Source: Nitrososphaerota archaeon (GTDB lineage: Archaea > Thermoproteota > Nitrososphaeria > Nitrososphaerales > JACPRH01). From it: a DNA stretch of 64,000 nucleotides. The position numbers and the translations under genes were made by a program. Below the pieces are notes generated by a model that saw only the letters and a list, made by a program, of their open reading frames with translations, had not been told where the DNA came from and did not search any database. The stretch lies in assembly GCA_016190055.1 (NCBI GenBank), contig JACPRH010000037.1, positions 84,034 through 148,033 on the forward strand, written 5' to 3'. Position 1 is the first letter of the stretch. Each line of letters opens with the position of its first letter. Shown one piece after another: positions 8,160 to 17,187 of the stretch.

Positions 8160-8615
8160 ATGGTTCAGATTAGCAGGATTCTAGCGCCTACAGACGGCTC
8201 ATCCACGTCGCTGAAGGCTGAAGAGATGGCGATTACTCTAGCAAAGCAGTTCAACGGTGAGATTAGGTTCATCCATGTAGTCTGGACGCCTGCTTCACAG
8301 ATGCCTCGAAAAGAGGCTAACGTCGCGTTCGAAGTGAAGGATTGGGAGAAATCGAAAGAGGAGGACGTTGCTTCAGCGAAAAACTATCTGCACAACGCGC
8401 TTAAATCCGCCGAGAAAGATAAGGTCACCGCCTCAGCGCAACTCTACAGGACAACCTACTCGGTCAGAGAATCGATCTGCCAAATCGCACACGATCTAGA
8501 TGTTGATATCATCGTTATGGGCACAAAAGGCAGAAGCCTAACACGAGTTATCCTTGGAAGCGTAGCAGTCGGTGTAGTCACCTACGCTAACCGACCAGTG
8601 CTGGTCGTAAGGTAG
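8160..8615 (+). CDS. Universal stress protein (UspA family, ATP-binding type)
   Basis: A 151-aa single-domain Usp. It opens with ISRILAPTDGSSTSLKAEEMA and ends with the ATP-binding signature GTKGRSLTRVILGSVA (G-2x-G-9x-G-S) and PVLVV. The frame is open from 8106, but ATG 8160 begins exactly at the conserved first strand. An ATAATACGC-like TATA about 28 bp upstream fits a near-leaderless start. It is transcribed away from the M50-CBS gene; both are nucleotide-sensing stress proteins. Its precise function is unknown, as for most Usps. Confidence 0.88.
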   Translation: MVQISRILAPTDGSSTSLKAEEMAITLAKQFNGEIRFIHVVWTPASQMPRKEANVAFEVKDWEKSKEEDVASAKNYLHNALKSAEKDKVTASAQLYRTTYSVRESICQIAHDLDVDIIVMGTKGRSLTRVILGSVAVGVVTYANRPVLVVR

Positions 8616-8693
8616 CGTTGCTTGCTTGCCTGCAACTCAAGTAAATACCCCATTCGTAGGAGTATCTTCTAGCCGGATCGAGATGCGGTACAG

Positions 8694-9539
8694 ATGGATC
8701 CTTTACTTTTCCTCCTTATTGTTCTCCTGATCTCGGTTGCAGCTGGGCTGCTGGGTGCAATACTCGGGTTAGGCGGCGGAGTAATTGTGGTACCTGCGTT
8801 GACGCTTCTCCTACATGTTGATATTCACTTCGCGATCGGAGCTAGCATAGTTTCAGTCATAGCTACTTCGAGCGGAGCCGCCTCCGCGTATGTTAGAGAG
8901 AAGATTACGAACATCAGGATAGGAATGTTCCTTGAAATCGCCACCACTATTGGCGCAGTGACTGGAGCAATGTTGGCAGTGCTGGTTCAAGTATCACTGC
9001 TCTTCCTCATTTTCGGTACCGTCCTAATCCTCATTGTAATACCTATGGTGAAGAGAATCGGTGAAGAGGTTCCAGCCAAGTCAGAGGGAGACAGGTTGTC
9101 TCGAAGTCTGAAGCTGGAGGGCCATTACTACGATACAGTGTTAAAGAGAGATGTTGAGTATAGAGCTGATCGAACTCCGTTAGGCTTCGGGATGATGTAT
9201 TTTGCCGGCTTAATCTCCGCTCTGCTAGGAGTCGGTAGCGGCCCCTTCAAGGTTCTCGCCATGGATCTGGCTATGCGGCTTCCGATGAAGGTTTCCAGTA
9301 CCACGAGCAACTTCATGATTGGGGTTACAGCGGCGGCTAGTGCCGGCATCTATTTTCTCAGGGGAGATGTTAACCCGTTTGTCGCCGCGCCTGTTGCACT
9401 GGGCGCTCTGTTGGGTGCATTAGTTGGTGCACGGTGGCTCCCGAAGGTTAAGAGCAGCATGGTCAGAAAGATATTCGCATTGGTTCTGGTTGGAGTTGCT
9501 ATTCAAATGATCGTTCGAGGCTTAACGGTGGGTATCTAG
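8694..9539 (+). CDS. TauE/SafE-family membrane permease
   Basis: A 281-aa protein with about eight membrane segments and the two-fold TauE/SafE repeat: GLLGAILGLGGGVIVVPALT in the first half and GLISALLGVGSGPFKVLAM in the second. Members export sulfite, sulfoacetate or related small anions. The next gene (DUF1634) starts directly after the stop codon, a known pairing for this subfamily. The window also encodes Sat and an APS-reductase-type CysH that make sulfite, so sulfite export is an attractive but unproven role. Confidence 0.88.
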   Translation: MDPLLFLLIVLLISVAAGLLGAILGLGGGVIVVPALTLLLHVDIHFAIGASIVSVIATSSGAASAYVREKITNIRIGMFLEIATTIGAVTGAMLAVLVQVSLLFLIFGTVLILIVIPMVKRIGEEVPAKSEGDRLSRSLKLEGHYYDTVLKRDVEYRADRTPLGFGMMYFAGLISALLGVGSGPFKVLAMDLAMRLPMKVSSTTSNFMIGVTAAASAGIYFLRGDVNPFVAAPVALGALLGALVGARWLPKVKSSMVRKIFALVLVGVAIQMIVRGLTVGI

Positions 9540-9980
9540 ATGGGGGAAAAGATAGGAGAACTTAGCAACAGTAAGAAAGGTAGTGATGACAGTGGTCACG
9601 GAATAGAGGTGGTGTTAAGCCTAGTTCTAAGATGGGGGGTGATTGCAAGTGCAATAGTTATTCTTCTAGGTGTAGTCCTGATGATAACCAGTGGGGAAAG
9701 CGGGTACGGTGCAGGGTTCGATATTGTTAAGCTGCTTCAATATAACAGTGAGGTTGCTGAAATGCTCTACCCGACAAACCTACATACAATTTTGTCAGGC
9801 CTGCTTTCACTGAAGCCTTTCGCAGTCATTGATCTTGGTCTAGTGATGTTGATAGCTACGCCGATAATGCGGGTCGCAATGGCCGCTGTAATTTTCGGGA
9901 TCGAGCGAGACAAAAAGTATGTAGGTATCGCCTCGCTTGTCTTAGCGATCCTGCTCCTAGGGATCTTGACGTCTGCTTAG
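9540..9980 (+). CDS. DUF1634 membrane protein, partner of the TauE-like permease
   Basis: A 146-aa protein with three predicted membrane helices (VLRWGVIASAIVILLGVVLM, DLGLVMLIATPIMRVAMAAV and YVGIASLVLAILLLGIL). DUF1634 proteins are typically encoded beside TauE/SafE permeases, as here, with zero intergenic distance. It is presumably an accessory or coupling subunit; no catalytic residues are evident. A period-4-like tract fills the 36 bp to the convergent antiporter gene. Confidence 0.82.
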   Translation: MGEKIGELSNSKKGSDDSGHGIEVVLSLVLRWGVIASAIVILLGVVLMITSGESGYGAGFDIVKLLQYNSEVAEMLYPTNLHTILSGLLSLKPFAVIDLGLVMLIATPIMRVAMAAVIFGIERDKKYVGIASLVLAILLLGILTSA

Positions 9981-10016
9981 CCTGCCACCTAGATAGTCAG
10001 TTGGGTAGTTAGCTGA

Positions 10017-11249
10017 TTATTCGTGGAAGAGTGTCCAGCCTTTTGCGACTACATATCTTAGCCAGTATCCTGCGAAGAGGGAGGTGATTATTGCGGTCAT
10101 GACTAGCGTGGTGAATAATGTTTCGTTAATTATGCCTAGGTTGAACGCGACGGTGGCTAAGACGATTCCGGGTCCTCCTCGGGTGTTCAATGCTACTGTG
10201 AGGTTGATGGTTGATAACCAGTCTTTTCGCAGTATCTTTCCAGCTATTAGGGTTGCGACGCTTTTGATTGCTGTTGAGAATAACAGGAAACCCAGAAAGA
10301 AGAGTGGGTTGAATTGATGGATTAGGTCTAGCTGCAGCCCCACTACAGCGAAGTAGACTGGGGTGAAGAAGGCTAGGGATACTGTCTTTATTTGCTTAGC
10401 CGCTTTTCCGAACACGTCGCTGGACATAGATGCAATTGCGATGCCGGGTAGGAATGCTCCGAACACTATGTTGACGTTAAGCAGGCTTGCTACGGCAACG
10501 GAGGAGAAGCATAGGAAGAGCGCATACCTTGCTGGAGATGATTTGATGATGACGTTAGCCTTAGAGTTATAGACTGTTTTAGTCAGCCTTGGCAGAGTAA
10601 AGATAGCCGCAGCTAAGAAGCCAACAGTGATTGCGACAGTGGAAAGAATGCCGAGAAAAGATGGTGCCAACTCATTTGCTAGACCCGTGGCTATCGCTAA
10701 GGCCGCCCAGAGTATGATGTCTTCGACGGTCGCTACAGCTAACACAATTCTCGCGAAGTGAGTATCGATGATTCGGAGGTCGATGAAGATCTTCGAAATT
10801 ACTGGGATAGAGGTGACTGCGACAGCTATCCCGATGATGATAGCTAAGGACAGCGGGTTGCCTTTCGGGCCTAGGAACGGCGAGAAGTCGTAGAGAGATG
10901 AGGCGGCGACCCCGGCTACAAACGGTAGAGCAGTTGCTGATAACAGGATTAATGTGGCGAATCTCCGATCCGCTTTTGAGAAGCCGCCCTGTATCTCAAG
11001 ACCGGAAACAAACATCAGCAGGATGAGGCCGAACCACGAAACCATTGAGATGAGTTTTCCTTCAACTGCGAACGCATTGAATATCCAAGTGTAGAGGTTA
11101 GGGGCGAAGAAGCCGAGGAGAGTTGGACCTAACAGGAGTCCACCGAAGATTTCGCCGATGACCTTAGGCATCCCGAACCTGTCAAAGAGATAGCCTAAGC
11201 TTTGCCCTGAAAAGATAAGCAGAACCACTGCGATAAAGAGTCGCATCAA
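10017..11249 (-). CDS. CPA2/Kef-type cation:proton antiporter
   Basis: A 410-aa membrane protein with about twelve helices. The first loop is GEIFGGLLLGPTLLG, typical of NapA/KefB-type antiporters. The transport motif around TVEDIILW carries a single acidic pair (Glu-Asp) in the core helix, and NTRGGPGIVLA is the late conserved block. It exchanges Na+ or K+ for protons. No C-terminal RCK/TrkA regulatory domain is present, so it is the short form. Transcribed toward DUF1634 and not in an operon. The transported ion is not predictable from sequence. Confidence 0.88.
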   Translation of the reverse strand: MMRLFIAVVLLIFSGQSLGYLFDRFGMPKVIGEIFGGLLLGPTLLGFFAPNLYTWIFNAFAVEGKLISMVSWFGLILLMFVSGLEIQGGFSKADRRFATLILLSATALPFVAGVAASSLYDFSPFLGPKGNPLSLAIIIGIAVAVTSIPVISKIFIDLRIIDTHFARIVLAVATVEDIILWAALAIATGLANELAPSFLGILSTVAITVGFLAAAIFTLPRLTKTVYNSKANVIIKSSPARYALFLCFSSVAVASLLNVNIVFGAFLPGIAIASMSSDVFGKAAKQIKTVSLAFFTPVYFAVVGLQLDLIHQFNPLFFLGFLLFSTAIKSVATLIAGKILRKDWLSTINLTVALNTRGGPGIVLATVAFNLGIINETLFTTLVMTAIITSLFAGYWLRYVVAKGWTLFHE

Positions 11250-11445
11250 CTCTTCATTGCTTAATGCGATAGATGCTGTATCCGTAGAGACTCACCTGAA
11301 AAAGATTAGATAACTATCGACAATCTTTGAAATAACCTTTTCCTGAAAGTGAACCGTTAAAAGAGCAGTTTAAGCTGTTTGCTAAGTGTATTTGTATAGG
11401 AGCAGCTGCTATTCCGCGTGTTAACGGGCTAGAAGGCGGTTCTTC

Positions 11446-13491
11446 TTACCGCTGGGTGATTTGTTTGGGGTTTCTGTAGCGTACGCCGTTTAGGAAGATG
11501 GATATACCGTCTATGTGTGCTTCCCAGTTTGTGCGTTCGCGTTCAGGTACTATGCCGAGGAGCATTTCGAGCATGTAGATTATTGCTCCAGTGGCCCAAG
11601 CTTGGGGAGAGTTGGCGGCGGGGTAGGGTGCTGGGAAGGCGTATTCACGTCTAGGGTAGCCTGCGAACAGTTCCGGCAGGCGGTAGCGTGGGAATGCTGA
11701 GGCGGCCTCGAAGAGTGATAGCGCAATTGTCTTCGCCTCGTTGTAGAAGCCGTATTGAGCCATGCCGGCTGCGATTAGTGAGTTGTCGTGTGGCCAAACG
11801 CTTCCGTTGTGGTAGGAGAGTGGGTTGTACCGAATCATTTCTGTTGAGAGGGTTCTTATGCCCCAGCCTCCGAACATGTCTGGCTCCATCAGTCGCTTCA
11901 CTACTTGAGGAGCTTTTACTTCATCGATGATGCCGCTCCAGAGGCAGTGGCCGGGGTTGGAGGTGATGCTGTCCACCCTGTGTTTATGTTGATCCAGCGC
12001 CACGGCGAAGAACTGTTTCTCAGGCATCCAGAAGACTTCGTTGAATCTCCTCTTCAGATGCTCAGCTTGAAGCCTCAGATCGTCCGCTCGGCTGGTGTTT
12101 CCCAGAACCTTGTATAGATCAGCCATCTTTCGTTTAGCATCGTATACGTAGCCTTGAACCTCGCATAGAGCAATAGGCGGTGGCGCGAGCTTTCCGTTAG
12201 CGAAGGAGATTGAGTCTCTTGAGTCCTTCCATCCTTGGTTTCTCAACCCGTTCTTTGTTCTGAGCTGATACTCTACGAAGCCATCGCCATCCATGTCTCC
12301 GTACTGATCTATCCAGTTGAGAGCTTTCTCTGCATGCGGCATGAGTTGTTGAAGCATCTTCACGCTGCCTGTCCATCGATATGCCTCCCAGAGGAGTACT
12401 AGGAAGAGAGGTGTCGCATCTACGCTGCCGTAGTAGCTGGAGTGCGGAACAACTTCGAGGAGAGATAGCTCGCCTTTGCGTACTTCGTGAGGAATCTTGC
12501 CGGGTTCAGCTTCACGAAAAGCATCGTACTTCGCTGCTTGAAGGCTTGCAAGCGTGTATAGCGTACCTATCATAAACTCGGGTCCGAGTATCTTTGTCTG
12601 TATCGCGGCGATAGTGGAGTCTCGGCCGAAGAGAGTCATGAACCACGGGACACCGGCGGCCAAAATGTAGTAGCCCGGTAGGTATTCGAGTCTGAGGGCT
12701 CTGAGATCCGCTAAAGCCTGCTGGTATGTTTGGCGGAGATCAATGTAGTCTGTCTCCAGTCTGGGTAAACTGTATTCGAACGGTGCTTCACGCACAATCC
12801 GTCTAAGCGATTCTATTCGGTTTTCTTCGCTTGGCCTGTAGGGGCTGAATGGGGAGCCTAAGATGTCTTGTACGCAGCTCGTCGGTTTAGGTGGAGCTCC
12901 TACGACGGGGAGGATGGTTACACAGGTTTTCCATACTCCTTTTGGGGGAAGGTTCACGTCGAAGATTGAGGTTCTGCCGCGTACCTGTGGCTCTGCTGAG
13001 AACTTTACCCAAGTTTCCCTAGTGAACTCTCCTCTTTGGTAGTGTAGACAGAGATCTTGACCGTCTCTTTCCTCAACGGTTACCTTTCCTTCTTTGCTGA
13101 GCGCGGGGCCTAAACGTACTTCGAACACGTCTGCGAAGTCAGCGTCACATGTTATCGAAACCTGCAGTGAACTGGTTTTAGTGGTGTGGTTCATTATGTA
13201 GATGTCTTCGTATAACCCGTTGCTTACGTATCGGTCCCGTATGACGCTGAAGGCTGAGGAGGGGAGTTTTCGTGTTCTTCTTGAGCTTGCGTAGAAGGTG
13301 GCCATTGAATGGTCAAGCTGATTCGCTCCTACGGGCTCCAGACTGAGCCCTTCCAAGGCTAGTCCGAAGTTTGAAAGGAAGCGAGTATCGTGGGCGTAGA
13401 GTCCTTCAACGGTCCTTGACCTGATATTCCCAGCGCGGCTAGATACCGCGAAGACAGACTCTTCTATTATCGTTATATGGTCTGAATCCAA
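11446..13491 (-). CDS. Amylo-alpha-1,6-glucosidase / glycogen-debranching-type glycoside hydrolase
   Basis: A 681-aa soluble enzyme. Residues ~1-200 form the glycogen-debranching N-terminal beta domain (GLYAHDTRFLSNFGLALEG). The rest is an (alpha/alpha)6 barrel with the catalytic-region motif WFMTLFGRDSTIAA near residue 295, GWKDSRDSISFANG in the middle, and NGSVWPHDNSLIAAGMA near the end. It trims alpha-1,6 branches of glycogen or a related glucan, or of an exported glycan. No signal peptide is seen. The neighbouring GT4 glycosyltransferase suggests a shared role in glycan turnover. The stop codon lies in a small hairpin (GCGGT/ACCGC). Confidence 0.88.
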   Translation of the reverse strand: MDSDHITIIEESVFAVSSRAGNIRSRTVEGLYAHDTRFLSNFGLALEGLSLEPVGANQLDHSMATFYASSRRTRKLPSSAFSVIRDRYVSNGLYEDIYIMNHTTKTSSLQVSITCDADFADVFEVRLGPALSKEGKVTVEERDGQDLCLHYQRGEFTRETWVKFSAEPQVRGRTSIFDVNLPPKGVWKTCVTILPVVGAPPKPTSCVQDILGSPFSPYRPSEENRIESLRRIVREAPFEYSLPRLETDYIDLRQTYQQALADLRALRLEYLPGYYILAAGVPWFMTLFGRDSTIAAIQTKILGPEFMIGTLYTLASLQAAKYDAFREAEPGKIPHEVRKGELSLLEVVPHSSYYGSVDATPLFLVLLWEAYRWTGSVKMLQQLMPHAEKALNWIDQYGDMDGDGFVEYQLRTKNGLRNQGWKDSRDSISFANGKLAPPPIALCEVQGYVYDAKRKMADLYKVLGNTSRADDLRLQAEHLKRRFNEVFWMPEKQFFAVALDQHKHRVDSITSNPGHCLWSGIIDEVKAPQVVKRLMEPDMFGGWGIRTLSTEMIRYNPLSYHNGSVWPHDNSLIAAGMAQYGFYNEAKTIALSLFEAASAFPRYRLPELFAGYPRREYAFPAPYPAANSPQAWATGAIIYMLEMLLGIVPERERTNWEAHIDGISIFLNGVRYRNPKQITQR

Positions 13492-13650
13492 CTATTGTCA
13501 CTCTCTATGTATGTGGTGATGATGGTTGTAATTGCGTGGACTGAGGACAGTCATTGCGGTTAGTTCACGTCAATTTTTCTGGACTGGGGTTGGATTTCGG
13601 CCATTAAAGTTTTAGGGTTGTCGGGCGCTATCGTGATATTCATCTGCAGC

Positions 13651-13686
13651 GGCTCACTCACTTACTTACCTGCTTGCTCCTAGTTA
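13651..13686 (-). other. Period-4 tract after the GT4 stop codon
   Basis: Read on the minus strand after the TAG, nine consecutive four-base units run CTAA CTAG GAGC AAGC AGGT AAGT AAGT GAGT GAGC. It is the clearest example of the tetranucleotide-periodic 3' tracts in this window. Confidence 0.45.
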
Positions 13687-14898
13687 GATGCAGCGGCTGT
13701 ATAGGTCGAGTAGCCGTGGGAGAACTGCGTCTACATCGAAGTTTTGTTTCACCCATTTCCTTCCTGCCTGCCCCATCTGTCGAGCCTTTTTCTTATCTGA
13801 GAGGAGCTTTATGATGTTTTTTGCGGTGCTCCAAGGATCGTTCGCAGGCACTAAGACGCCGGTTTTGCCGTCAAGAACAACCTCCGGCACACCATTGTCG
13901 ATTGAGTTAGCTCCGATGACAGGTTTCCCAGCTGCCATTCCTTCTAGGAAGACCATGCCGAAGCATTCGGTTGGGCCGAGGCTGACAACCATGTCGGAGG
14001 CTGCGAATACTGACGGTATCTGTTCTTGAGGTAAGTCGCGGTCTAAGAATAGAACGCTGTCTTTAGCGCCAAGTGTGGAGGTTGTTTGCACGATGGCCTC
14101 CCTTATTTGGCGCACGACGTCTGGGTAAACGGGATCATTTCCGATTAGGAGAAGCTTAACGTTACGTATCTCCCGCTTCACTAAGGGCAAAGCTCTTAGC
14201 AGTATCTGCAGGCCTTTCCCATCCTCGTATTTGAACGAGTTTTTCTCTCTACCTACGAGTCTAGACGGGAATAGGATAATGGGTTCGTCATCGTCCACTC
14301 CGAGCATCTTTCGTATATTGCTGCCGTCTGCGTTAGCGAACTTGTCTGTGTCAAGAGTGTTCGGGATGACCTCGATTTTGCTGGTTGGGACGCCGCCTTT
14401 TATGAGGTCGAATGCTGATTTAGAGGTTAAGGCAACTACCTTCGAGAAGGGAAGATACGATAGCAGGTAGTGGGCGAAGGGGTCTTCGGTGGTGTTATGT
14501 ATTGTGTCGATCATCGGAGGCTGTCTTGTATTAGCTCCTTGTAGGAAGCTAATGAGGAACATTGCGTACTGCTTCATCTGATAGTTGTGCAGATGGATGA
14601 CATCCACATCTAACTCGCTGATAATTTGTTCAAAGAATTTTGAGACGTTCTTAGGTTTGAATAGGTTAGCGTCGATGGCTCCTGTTTCAGGGACATCAAG
14701 CAGATTTGTTCTAATCACTTCTACACCTTGAAGATGCTCTCGCTCAGGGCGGTTTGCGACGCTGCTGGTGAGAACGGTGGGGTTATGGCCGTTCTTCACA
14801 AGTCCGATTGATGTTTCGTATACTACGGATTCGACTCCGCCTATTACAGGCACGAAGAAAGGTGTGATGTAAAGCACATTGAGATTTTCACAGGGCAT
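13684..14898 (-). CDS. GT4-family glycosyltransferase
   Basis: A 404-aa GT-B fold enzyme that moves a sugar from an activated donor to a lipid, glycan or small acceptor. The N-terminal domain starts NVLYITPFFVPVIGGVESVV. The C-terminal donor domain has ILFPSRLVGREKN and the GT4 signature SLGPTECFGMVFLEGMAAGKPVIGAN, with the E-x7-E pair. It is cytosolic, with no membrane segment. Placed 190 bp downstream of the debranching-type gene on the same strand, it could serve glucan or trehalose-like synthesis or surface glycans. The acceptor cannot be told from sequence. Confidence 0.87.
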   Translation of the reverse strand: MPCENLNVLYITPFFVPVIGGVESVVYETSIGLVKNGHNPTVLTSSVANRPEREHLQGVEVIRTNLLDVPETGAIDANLFKPKNVSKFFEQIISELDVDVIHLHNYQMKQYAMFLISFLQGANTRQPPMIDTIHNTTEDPFAHYLLSYLPFSKVVALTSKSAFDLIKGGVPTSKIEVIPNTLDTDKFANADGSNIRKMLGVDDDEPIILFPSRLVGREKNSFKYEDGKGLQILLRALPLVKREIRNVKLLLIGNDPVYPDVVRQIREAIVQTTSTLGAKDSVLFLDRDLPQEQIPSVFAASDMVVSLGPTECFGMVFLEGMAAGKPVIGANSIDNGVPEVVLDGKTGVLVPANDPWSTAKNIIKLLSDKKKARQMGQAGRKWVKQNFDVDAVLPRLLDLYSRCI

Positions 14899-15442
14899 CT
14901 CTCAACAGCCCCTAATCCAAAGCATGTTGATGAACCTCGCATCTGCACTACAGCACCAACTACCGCCCTCAACTGAGATTGCTTCCTTTCCCATTGGTGA
15001 TCTGATTTCGCTCAACAAACTTGTTTTAGATAGGCTGCCTCCTTTATTACAAATCATATAGTGATTATATGGCCAGCCAGTTACATGTGTTTTGCGTTAA
15101 GTTCTCACTCAGGAAGAAGCTAAGACGAAGCTGCCTAGGAAAGGGCGCATCTTGCGACCAACTTATACATTTGTAGTCTGGTTAGATGCGGGATCTGTCC
15201 AGTTGTCTGAATAGCGCGTTGTCTACGCGAGTATGTTCCTAGGCTTGACAAAGTTTCGGTAAACTTCTAGTTTCTTGAGGACTTGGGCAAGAATAACGCT
15301 TTGTTTCTTTTTTTGTGAATGTTTACCGTTCTGAAGTGAACTAGCCCCTAGACATAGTTTTACGCACGGCGAGTAATTTTTCTCGCCCAAAAGTATGAAT
15401 GATCAGGCACGAACTTCAAAACGCTAAACGTGTACCTTTTTT
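14899..15442. other. 544-bp intergenic region between GT4 and pstB
   Basis: No convincing protein gene is seen. It holds a possible RNA gene (15186-15314) and a 6-bp hairpin GGCGAG/CTCGCC (15368-15387) just 3' of pstB that lacks a T-run. The short frames here have no family resemblance. Confidence 0.5.
15186..15314 (+). ncRNA. Candidate small RNA gene
   Basis: A TATA-like ACTTATACAT (15161-15170) is followed about 20 bp later by a segment with two good hairpins. One is CGCG-N7-CGCG (near 15220-15234); the other is the tetraloop hairpin AAGTTT-CGGT-AAACTT (near 15250-15266). The segment ends in a run of seven T residues (15308-15314). Promoter, structure and oligo-T end together suggest an independent transcript of roughly 130 nt. 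No homologous copy is seen in the window, so this is only a candidate. Confidence 0.3.
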
Positions 15443-16291
15443 TTAGCTAATTTCGCCGGAGATATAAGCACAAGTTTTTGCTTCGCAGGGAGCGCAGAGG
15501 ACTTTGCTGGCGGGGCCTTGCTCTATCATTTCACCTAAGTAGAGGAAGATGGCATGGTCGGCTATTCTTCGAGCTTGGCGGAGAGTGTGGGTCACCAGTA
15601 CGATTGTGTAGTTTTGCTTCAGCATCTGGAACTGCTCCTCAATGAGGCGTGCTGATACAGGATCTAGGGATGAGGTAGGTTCATCGGCGAGGATAACTTC
15701 AGGTTTGACTGATAATGTTCTGGCGAGTGCTAGCCTCTGTTGTTGTCCTACTGATAGCTTTGAAGCTGGCATACGCAGTCTATCTTTAACTTCGTCCCAT
15801 AAGCCTGCTAAGCGCAGGTAGCATTCTACAAGCAGATCCATCTCGCCGTTCTTGTGTGTTCGAGCCGTGTTACGCGTGTTCGCAGGGCATACTTCATTGT
15901 TAGGGCAGTGCTTCTCAAGCTCCTCTATCTGTTCAAGAATTTGCTTACCTTTGACTCCGTGAATTCTTGGGCCGAATGCAATATTATCATAGATTGACAT
16001 CGGTAGTGGGCACGGTTTCTGCGAGAGGAAGCCGACTTTCTTCCTGAGAGAAAGAATATCGGCCTGGGGGTCGTAGACGTTGTCACCATCTATCAGAACC
16101 TTTCCATTTACTTTAACCTCCTCCTGTAGCTCAATGAGGCGGTTCAGGCTCTTGAGAAGAGTAGTCTTACCGCATCCCGAGGGGCCGATTATTGCGGTGA
16201 TTTGACCATCTGGAATATCGACTGTTATGTCCTTAAGCACGTTATGGGCTCCGTAGCTCACCTTTAGATTACGTATACTGATATGTGGCAT
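15443..16291 (-). CDS. pstB: Phosphate-type ABC transporter ATPase PstB
   Basis: A 282-aa ATPase that energises the PstCA channel. It has Walker A GPSGCGKTTLL (residues 36-46), the PstB-typical PMSIYDNIAFGPRIHG, signature LSVGQQQRLALA, Walker B VILADEPTSSLD and the H-loop VLVTHT. Unusual features are an insertion with Cys129 and Cys135 (HCPNNEVCP) before the signature and a C-terminal CAPCEAKTC (Cys266, 269, 274), where family members usually have no cysteines. A metal or redox site is possible. It is the last gene of HTH-pstC-pstA-pstB, 29 bp after pstA. Expressed away from pstS, which has its own promoter. Confidence 0.92.
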   Translation of the reverse strand: MPHISIRNLKVSYGAHNVLKDITVDIPDGQITAIIGPSGCGKTTLLKSLNRLIELQEEVKVNGKVLIDGDNVYDPQADILSLRKKVGFLSQKPCPLPMSIYDNIAFGPRIHGVKGKQILEQIEELEKHCPNNEVCPANTRNTARTHKNGEMDLLVECYLRLAGLWDEVKDRLRMPASKLSVGQQQRLALARTLSVKPEVILADEPTSSLDPVSARLIEEQFQMLKQNYTIVLVTHTLRQARRIADHAIFLYLGEMIEQGPASKVLCAPCEAKTCAYISGEIS

Positions 16292-16320
16292 AACTTACAC
16301 AAACACCTACCATACTCTAC

Positions 16321-17187
16321 CTATCTTAAGATATGTTTAGAGAACCTCTGTCCCAGTGCTCTCGAAGCAACGCTTACTACAAGAACGATTACCAGCAATA
16401 CAAGCGCCGAGGCATAGGCGCGTTGTTGTACTTCAGGGAAGGGTGTGCCTAGCTGGAAGAAGATGGCTAGTGGCAGGGATGCAGCTGGATCTAGAAGTGA
16501 TCCCGGTATATTATCAGTGTAGCCTGCGGTGAAGAGTATTGACGCAGCGTCTCCGATGCTTCTGCCGAAGGCTAAGAGTACCGCTGTTGCTATGCCCGGT
16601 AGCACCTGTATTATCACGATCTTGAAGGTTGTTTCGAATCTTGTTGTGCCCAACGCGTAAGATGTTTCCTTCAGCTCCGCAGGAACCAGTTTTACTGTCT
16701 CATCTATTGCGCGAATCATTATAGGGATCTGTAGGAGCGTCAAAACGATTATTCCTCCGAGCAGCGATGCCCTCATACCTAGGTAGAGCATCACGGTGAA
16801 GCCGAATGCGCCGTATACTATTGATGGTGTGCCCCATAAAACATCAAGGGAGAGACGGATAGAGTATGCGACCTTTGTCTTCTTGATGTAATCTCTCTGT
16901 AAAGAAAGAGCGGCTGGTATGCTGATCAGTAAGGCTAGAAGGACGCTTCCGAAGGCTAGGTAGATTGAGCCTATGATTGCGTTGAGGATTCCACCTTCTT
17001 TTCCTAGATAGTATCCGCCTTTAGGTGTCTGAGTTAACATGGATGGTGTTAGGGCTGGAGCTCCGTTCAAAACTACTACAGCTACAACTGCAAAGAGGCT
17101 TCCTACGACCATAGTTAATGAAGAGAGCATCAGAACCTTGAAGAGTCGCTCTTCAAGTAGCCTATCCAACCGTAACCCTCCGCTCAA
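16321..17187 (-). CDS. pstA: Phosphate-type ABC transporter permease PstA
   Basis: A 288-aa permease with six membrane segments forming half of the Pst channel. The EAA-like loop contacting PstB is AELKETSYALGTTRFETTFKIVI. The GTPSIVYGAFG and GRSIGDAASILFTAGYTDN stretches are typical of PstA. Its start overlaps the end of pstC by 26 bp, so translation is coupled. The ORF begins with ATG at 17187, a good start ahead of the first helix. Confidence 0.93.
   Translation of the reverse strand: MSGGLRLDRLLEERLFKVLMLSSLTMVVGSLFAVVAVVVLNGAPALTPSMLTQTPKGGYYLGKEGGILNAIIGSIYLAFGSVLLALLISIPAALSLQRDYIKKTKVAYSIRLSLDVLWGTPSIVYGAFGFTVMLYLGMRASLLGGIIVLTLLQIPIMIRAIDETVKLVPAELKETSYALGTTRFETTFKIVIIQVLPGIATAVLLAFGRSIGDAASILFTAGYTDNIPGSLLDPAASLPLAIFFQLGTPFPEVQQRAYASALVLLVIVLVVSVASRALGQRFSKHILR

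Noticed and set aside
15368..15387. Intrinsic terminator of pstB
   Set aside because: The hairpin GGCGAG/CTCGCC is real but no T-run follows it in the direction of pstB transcription.
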